This document shows, one piece after another, positions 29,858 through 32,831 of a stretch of 32,831 nucleotides of DNA. Within the stretch, counting starts at the first letter, position 1. Every line of letters starts with the position of its first letter. Both the position numbers and the translations under genes were made by a program. The DNA comes from a bacterium. GTDB taxonomy: Bacteria; Electryoneota; AABM5-125-24; Hatepunaeales; Hatepunaeaceae. The stretch lies in the NCBI GenBank assembly GCA_025774605.1, contig JALGVR010000026.1, positions 1 through 32,831 of the forward strand. Reading direction: 5' to 3'. The notes under the pieces are model-generated. The model was given only the letters and a program-made list of their open reading frames with translations, was not told the DNA's origin and made no database searches.

Positions 29858-30022
29858 GCGAGGGAGCGAGGAAGCGAGGAAGCGAGTGGTGTAGCCCGTA
29901 CGTTTCTTCCCCCCCTGCGCCAGCAAGAGGGAACGCCCAACTCCCCCCCCTGCGAAGTAGGGGGAACTGCCTCCCTTCCCCCCCTGCGAAGTAGGGGGGG
30001 ACAAAGGGGGGGTCGCAGGTCA
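29828..30022 (+). repeat. 195-bp tandem unit, copy 1 (overlaps gene end)
   Basis: The unit begins in the last nine codons of the giant gene and continues through the stop (29855-29857). It then has a GCGAGGRA-type octamer run (to about 29889) and C-rich/G-rich hairpins at 29943-29964 and 29977-30000 (CCCCC TGCGAAGTA GGGGG). It ends with two G7 runs around ACAAA. Copy 2 aligns without gaps at an offset of 195. No T-tract follows the hairpins, so a terminator role is possible but not shown. Confidence 0.85.
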
Positions 30023-30217
30023 TTGACACGGAAGGCGGTGGTGGTGAAGTGAGCGAGGAAGCGAGGGAGCGAGTGAGCGAGTGACGTAGCCCGGACGTTT
30101 CTTCCCCCCCTGCGCCAGTAGGGAGACTGCCTCCCATCCCCCCCCTGCGAAGTAGGGGGAACTGCCTGCCTTCCCCCCCTGCGAAGTAGGGGGGGACAAA
30201 GGGGGGGTCGCCAAACC
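30023..30217 (+). repeat. 195-bp tandem unit, copy 2 (carries a second sorting tail end)
   Basis: Bases 30023-30052 read ttg aca cgg aag gcg gtg ... tga, encoding LTRKAVVVK-stop, against LTRKVVVVK-stop in the gene. The octamer run (30051-30085) and hairpins (30138-30159 and 30173-30195) are in the same register as copy 1. The two G7 runs are at 30189-30195 and 30201-30207. There is no upstream coding frame for this tail. Confidence 0.85.
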
Positions 30218-30227
30218 ATATGATAAA

Positions 30228-30289
30228 CCCGCCCAGCAATCCCCGCATTCGCGAGGACAAGGCTGTCCGGGCCACACATTCAGGGCGGG
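30228..30289. other. Nested inverted repeats between convergent genes
   Basis: CCCGCCC (30228-30234) faces GGGCGGG (30283-30289). Inside, GGACA-AGGC-TGTCC (30255-30268) forms a 5-bp stem with a 4-base loop. This lies 25 bases past the stop of the protease gene on the - strand, so it could end transcription there, or it may be a dispersed palindromic repeat. No T-run is present. Confidence 0.45.
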
Positions 30290-30313
30290 CAAGGAGTAAC
30301 GCAAGCCCGGTCG

Positions 30314-31498
30314 TCAGCGGATAAGCGTCACCGGCACCGTCAAACCCCGGTCATTGTACTGGAAACGCACCATGTACCGCCCCGACGGCAACCCTAAAGC
30401 GTTGATCGGCAGAGTAAACCGACCCGCTCCGGCATCAAAACCACCACCCGGCAAGACAAGCCGTCCGGCGGGATCGTACAGCGACCAGTGCACGGATCCT
30501 TGAACATCGACGCGGCAAAGGATGTTAACACTGCTGTTGAACGGATTGGGATACGCCGCAATGAGCCGGAATCCCGACGGCACAGGATCAAACCGGACCT
30601 GATCCTCAAACGCTCTCCACCTGTCCCGGGCGGCGGCGATATTGGCGAACAGGTCGTCCGTGTCGTCGCCCGCCAGAACGGCGAAGGTGACCGTGATCGA
30701 TTCCTGAGAACCGAGGCTGAGAGGCCCGGAACCGACAAGATGCGCCCAGTCGGCGGTCTCCCCGCCGTTCGCCTCGGCAAACCCGCCCAATATCTTGTTC
30801 ATCTTGGTCAGGTCACTCCAGCCTCGACTGCCGCGTGCGGTCAGGTGACTCTCGACCGCCACATGGAAATCGGTGGGCATGTCCAGCACTCCCGCACCGA
30901 AAACGGGCCAACCCGGTTGAAGATATTCGACCCAGCCGACCCGATTGGTTTCATCCCACCGGCAGCGGTTGGCGTCGGACTGAACGATGTCCCAATCGAG
31001 AAACAGACCGACGTAAAGGCTGTCAATCCGTGCACCGCGGTTGGCGATCGCATAGCTCAGTATCACGTAGTCATCGTCCGGCGCGTCGGCAAAGCTGTAG
31101 CTGTTTTGCGTGATCGAGACATCCAGCGGCTGCTCGGCGCGGTCGTCGGTGAAGTCCACATGCCCCTCCACGCCGCCCGACAGCCCCTCTCCCAGGAGAA
31201 TGCCCGATCCCGTGGTAATGAAGTCGAAGCGCGAACGCATGGAGTCACCGTATGCACAATCTGAAACGCGATCGGGTGGCGCGGCGACCATCAACGAACC
31301 GTGATACAGAGCCGGGAAGCTGCGCGGGGAATAGCGGAAACTGCTGCCGACGTCATATCCGTGACGATAGTCCCAATACCCCAGCGCGCCGAAGTTGGTC
31401 ACCGTCAGTGTGACCGAGCCGTTGTTATGATCGGCGTAGGGCGCCCTGGCTGTCATCCTGAACGGAATCGACTGACCAGCCATGTTCGAGCCGGACAA
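30314..31498 (-). CDS. C-terminal part of frameshifted S8 protease (T9SS tail)
   Basis: This frame encodes the part of the protease downstream of the frameshift. It is open back to about 31684, so the ATG at 31498 is only the first internal Met. The extended translation (CDDNHITIES, FDFGEIGPGE, then AGHIFKCELELSG) is the C-terminal half of the DPGE-type beta domain that begins in the other frame. A beta-rich domain follows (YDVGSSFRYSP ... DDDYVILSYAIANRG ... SITVTFAVLAGDD), and residues 311-394 are a T9SS sorting domain with YPNPFNSS and PSGRYMVRFQ. It has no signal peptide or start signal of its own, so it is unlikely to be secreted unless the frame is restored. Confidence 0.8.
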   Translation of the reverse strand: MSGSNMAGQSIPFRMTARAPYADHNNGSVTLTVTNFGALGYWDYRHGYDVGSSFRYSPRSFPALYHGSLMVAAPPDRVSDCAYGDSMRSRFDFITTGSGILLGEGLSGGVEGHVDFTDDRAEQPLDVSITQNSYSFADAPDDDYVILSYAIANRGARIDSLYVGLFLDWDIVQSDANRCRWDETNRVGWVEYLQPGWPVFGAGVLDMPTDFHVAVESHLTARGSRGWSDLTKMNKILGGFAEANGGETADWAHLVGSGPLSLGSQESITVTFAVLAGDDTDDLFANIAAARDRWRAFEDQVRFDPVPSGFRLIAAYPNPFNSSVNILCRVDVQGSVHWSLYDPAGRLVLPGGGFDAGAGRFTLPINALGLPSGRYMVRFQYNDRGLTVPVTLIR

Positions 31499-32831
31499 CT
31501 CAAGCTCGCATTTGAATATGTGCCCCGCCGGAACAGACCTGCCGATGTAAACCCGGAAAGGATCATCAACGTTGCCGGCGGTTTCGCCGGGACCGATCTC
31601 ACCAAAATCGAACGGACCGGATTCGATCGTAATATGGTTGTCATCGCAGACAATAGCATATTGGTTATGGAAAGCTTGATGAGAATGTCTTCAGCGGGAT
31701 CGATGACGCCGTTGGCGTTTCCTTCAGTAGAGTCATCAAGCACCAGCGTTGTCAATCCAAAACCGGATCTGTCTTCATAAAGAGCCCTGAATACGTTCAA
31801 CCTGCCTGAGCCCAACATCCCCGCGTGTTCCGGGTTGTGATTGTCAACGGGGTCCGCCGAATTCATGAGCTGCAGCGTGAGCTGCGCCGGCGACCAGTCG
31901 GGATGAACGGCCTTCAGCAATCCAGCGGCACCGGCAACGAGAGGGGTTGCCATGGAAGTCCCGCTCAGCAAGCCGAAATTGCCGGATCCCCCGGGCGTCG
32001 TTGAAAGAATAGTATCGCCGGGCGCGCAGATGTCGACGAACTCCCCGTAATTGCTGAAATGCGCGAGCCGGTCGCCTTCGGTAACGGCCGCCACCCCCAT
32101 AACCTTTGGATACGCGCTGGGATAATGCACGAAACTGTGGTTTGTGATGTTCCCCGCGGCGCCGACCACCAGTGCGCCCTGTTCGACGGCGTAATCCACC
32201 GTCAACCGTTCGACGTTCGACGCATCATCGCTACCCCAGGAGAGATTAATGATGTCTGCGCCAGACGCGGCGGCGTAAACCACACCCTCGTAGCCATGGG
32301 TTATGATGGTGCCGAAACCGGATCGCACCGCCATGAAACGGCAGTCCCATCCCATTCCGGCTATTCCGTACCCATTGTCGGTGGCGGCGGCGGCAATGCC
32401 CGCGACATGGGTGCCGTGCGGATCTGATTCACTTCCGGGACGGGGATCCGCGTCGTTGTCGACGAAATCCCAGCCGTACACGTCATCGATGAACCCGTTG
32501 CCGTCGTCGTCCACTCCCGGTTCGCCGTCCGCTTCAGCACGATTCACCCAGCTCTTCCCGCGGAGATCGCCGTGGTCAATATCCACCCCGACATCGACGA
32601 TTGCGATGACAACAGCGCCGTCACCGTGCGTTATGTCCCACGCCGCCGGCGCGCCGACCTTGTTCAGCGCCCATTGCAGCGAATAGTAGGGGTCGTTGGG
32701 GGGAGCGTCCGGGCTGTCGCGCCCGCCGACACCAACGGCGCACGTATACCTGACCGGCGCCGGCTCAGCCCAGGCGACGCCGGCGGTCGCCTCCAGCCGC
32801 CTCAACCACTCATCCACCGACTCCTCATCCG
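31453..32831 (-). CDS. S8 subtilisin-like serine protease, catalytic part (5' end outside window)
   Basis: An extracellular endopeptidase. The frame runs off the right edge; the GTG at 32817 is internal, since EES precedes it in frame. Counting from that GTG, residues 1-25 look like the end of an I9-type propeptide. The triad is Asp75 (IVDVGVD), His134 (DPHGTHVAG) and Ser288 (LSGTSMATP), with the oxyanion Asn223 in GAAGN. A DDDGNGFIDD loop (103-112) resembles a calcium site. After the catalytic domain comes a beta domain starting STEGNANGVIDPAEDILIKL. Translation then leaves the conserved pattern at about residue 386 and ends at 31453 after some 70 residues that match nothing expected. The gene is convergent with the giant gene. 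Confidence 0.9.
   Translation of the reverse strand, partial: DEESVDEWLRRLEATAGVAWAEPAPVRYTCAVGVGGRDSPDAPPNDPYYSLQWALNKVGAPAAWDITHGDGAVVIAIVDVGVDIDHGDLRGKSWVNRAEADGEPGVDDDGNGFIDDVYGWDFVDNDADPRPGSESDPHGTHVAGIAAAATDNGYGIAGMGWDCRFMAVRSGFGTIITHGYEGVVYAAASGADIINLSWGSDDASNVERLTVDYAVEQGALVVGAAGNITNHSFVHYPSAYPKVMGVAAVTEGDRLAHFSNYGEFVDICAPGDTILSTTPGGSGNFGLLSGTSMATPLVAGAAGLLKAVHPDWSPAQLTLQLMNSADPVDNHNPEHAGMLGSGRLNVFRALYEDRSGFGLTTLVLDDSTEGNANGVIDPAEDILIKLSITNMLLSAMTTILRSNPVRSILVRSVPAKPPATLMILSGFTSAGLFRRGTYSNASLSCPARTWLVSRFRSG
31650..31675 (-). other. Frameshift junction in the S8 protease gene
   Basis: Upstream the frame reads EDILIKLSITN. Downstream the conserved pattern continues one frame back as QYAIVCDDNHITIES. 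The strand usually found between these segments seems short by roughly eight residues, which fits a small deletion of about 23-26 bases. A single-base error with a naturally short loop is the alternative. Confidence 0.75.

Larger units (their letters stand above)
24668..28648 (+). other. Cadherin/Ig-like domain chain of giant protein
   Basis: About thirteen domains of 90-130 residues (residues 7176-8502) end in VNDPP, VNRPP or INHPP linkers. Two kinds alternate: a cadherin-like kind with EDEQLTLDL or DLDDVF starts, and a He_PIG-like kind with EFSWTPTY..SGEY motifs. Acidic DPDGDE loops suit calcium binding. Three domains carry long Arg-rich inserts before the last strand (about 25757-25868, 26467-26700 and 28168-28320). 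Confidence 0.8.

Noticed and set aside
3311-29430. Dozens of long open frames antisense to, or in other frames of, the giant gene (up to about 450 codons)
   Set aside because: GC-rich, repeat-rich coding DNA depleted of stops gives such shadows. None shows a domain, a signal peptide or a ribosome site, and they are repeated wherever the scaffold repeats.
29345-30304. Overlapping - strand open frames with PPFVPPYFAGGE-like repeats
   Set aside because: They translate the C-rich/G-rich hairpin repeats and antisense parts of the sorting domain; no start signal or family pattern is present.
31650-31675. Programmed -1 frameshifting to join the two protease frames
   Set aside because: No X-XXY-YYZ slippery heptamer or following stem is visible at the junction, and the conserved strand seems shortened, so a deletion fits better.

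Overview
The window (32.8 kb) reads as a fragment of a bacterial genome from the FCB superphylum or an allied candidate phylum. Each of its three genes ends in a Por/type IX secretion (T9SS) sorting domain with the YPNPFN motif. The large gene also carries domains that I associate from memory with uncultivated lineages such as Electryoneota, KSB1, Zixibacteria and Calditrichota. Coding DNA looks GC-rich, whereas the gap at 2.0-3.0 kb is AT-rich. The phylum cannot be fixed from this sequence alone.

Layout. (1) 14-1975 (+): a short secreted M1 zinc aminopeptidase with a T9SS tail. (2) 1976-3142: a non-coding gap with a 30-bp degenerate array, a 21-bp tandem array, a perfect GTCATT-type palindrome and five 30-bp hairpin units. 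(3) 3143-29857 (+): one uninterrupted reading frame of 8,904 codons, a secreted protein near 1 MDa by rough estimate. Its N-terminal half has ten copies of a beta-sandwich scaffold. Most copies are split at the same point by a removable insert: five beta-propellers, three nidogen-like domains and one glutamine-amidotransferase-like domain. One scaffold is empty. The C-terminal half is a long chain of Ig/cadherin-like domains. It ends in a GWSLMSI-type domain, a DEIGVF-type module and the T9SS sorting domain. (4) 29858-30313: a 195-bp tandem unit with C-rich/G-rich hairpins; its second copy repeats the last codons of the giant gene. (5) 30314-32831 (-): an S8 subtilisin-like protease with a T9SS tail, cut by a frameshift near 31660 and running off the right edge.

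How they fit together. All three products are predicted to cross the inner membrane by Sec and the outer membrane by T9SS. The set is two exported peptidases flanking a giant surface or released multidomain protein, which suggests adhesion, matrix binding or prey/polymer contact. No enzyme activity is evident in the giant protein. No RNA genes, CRISPR arrays, transposases or integrases were found.
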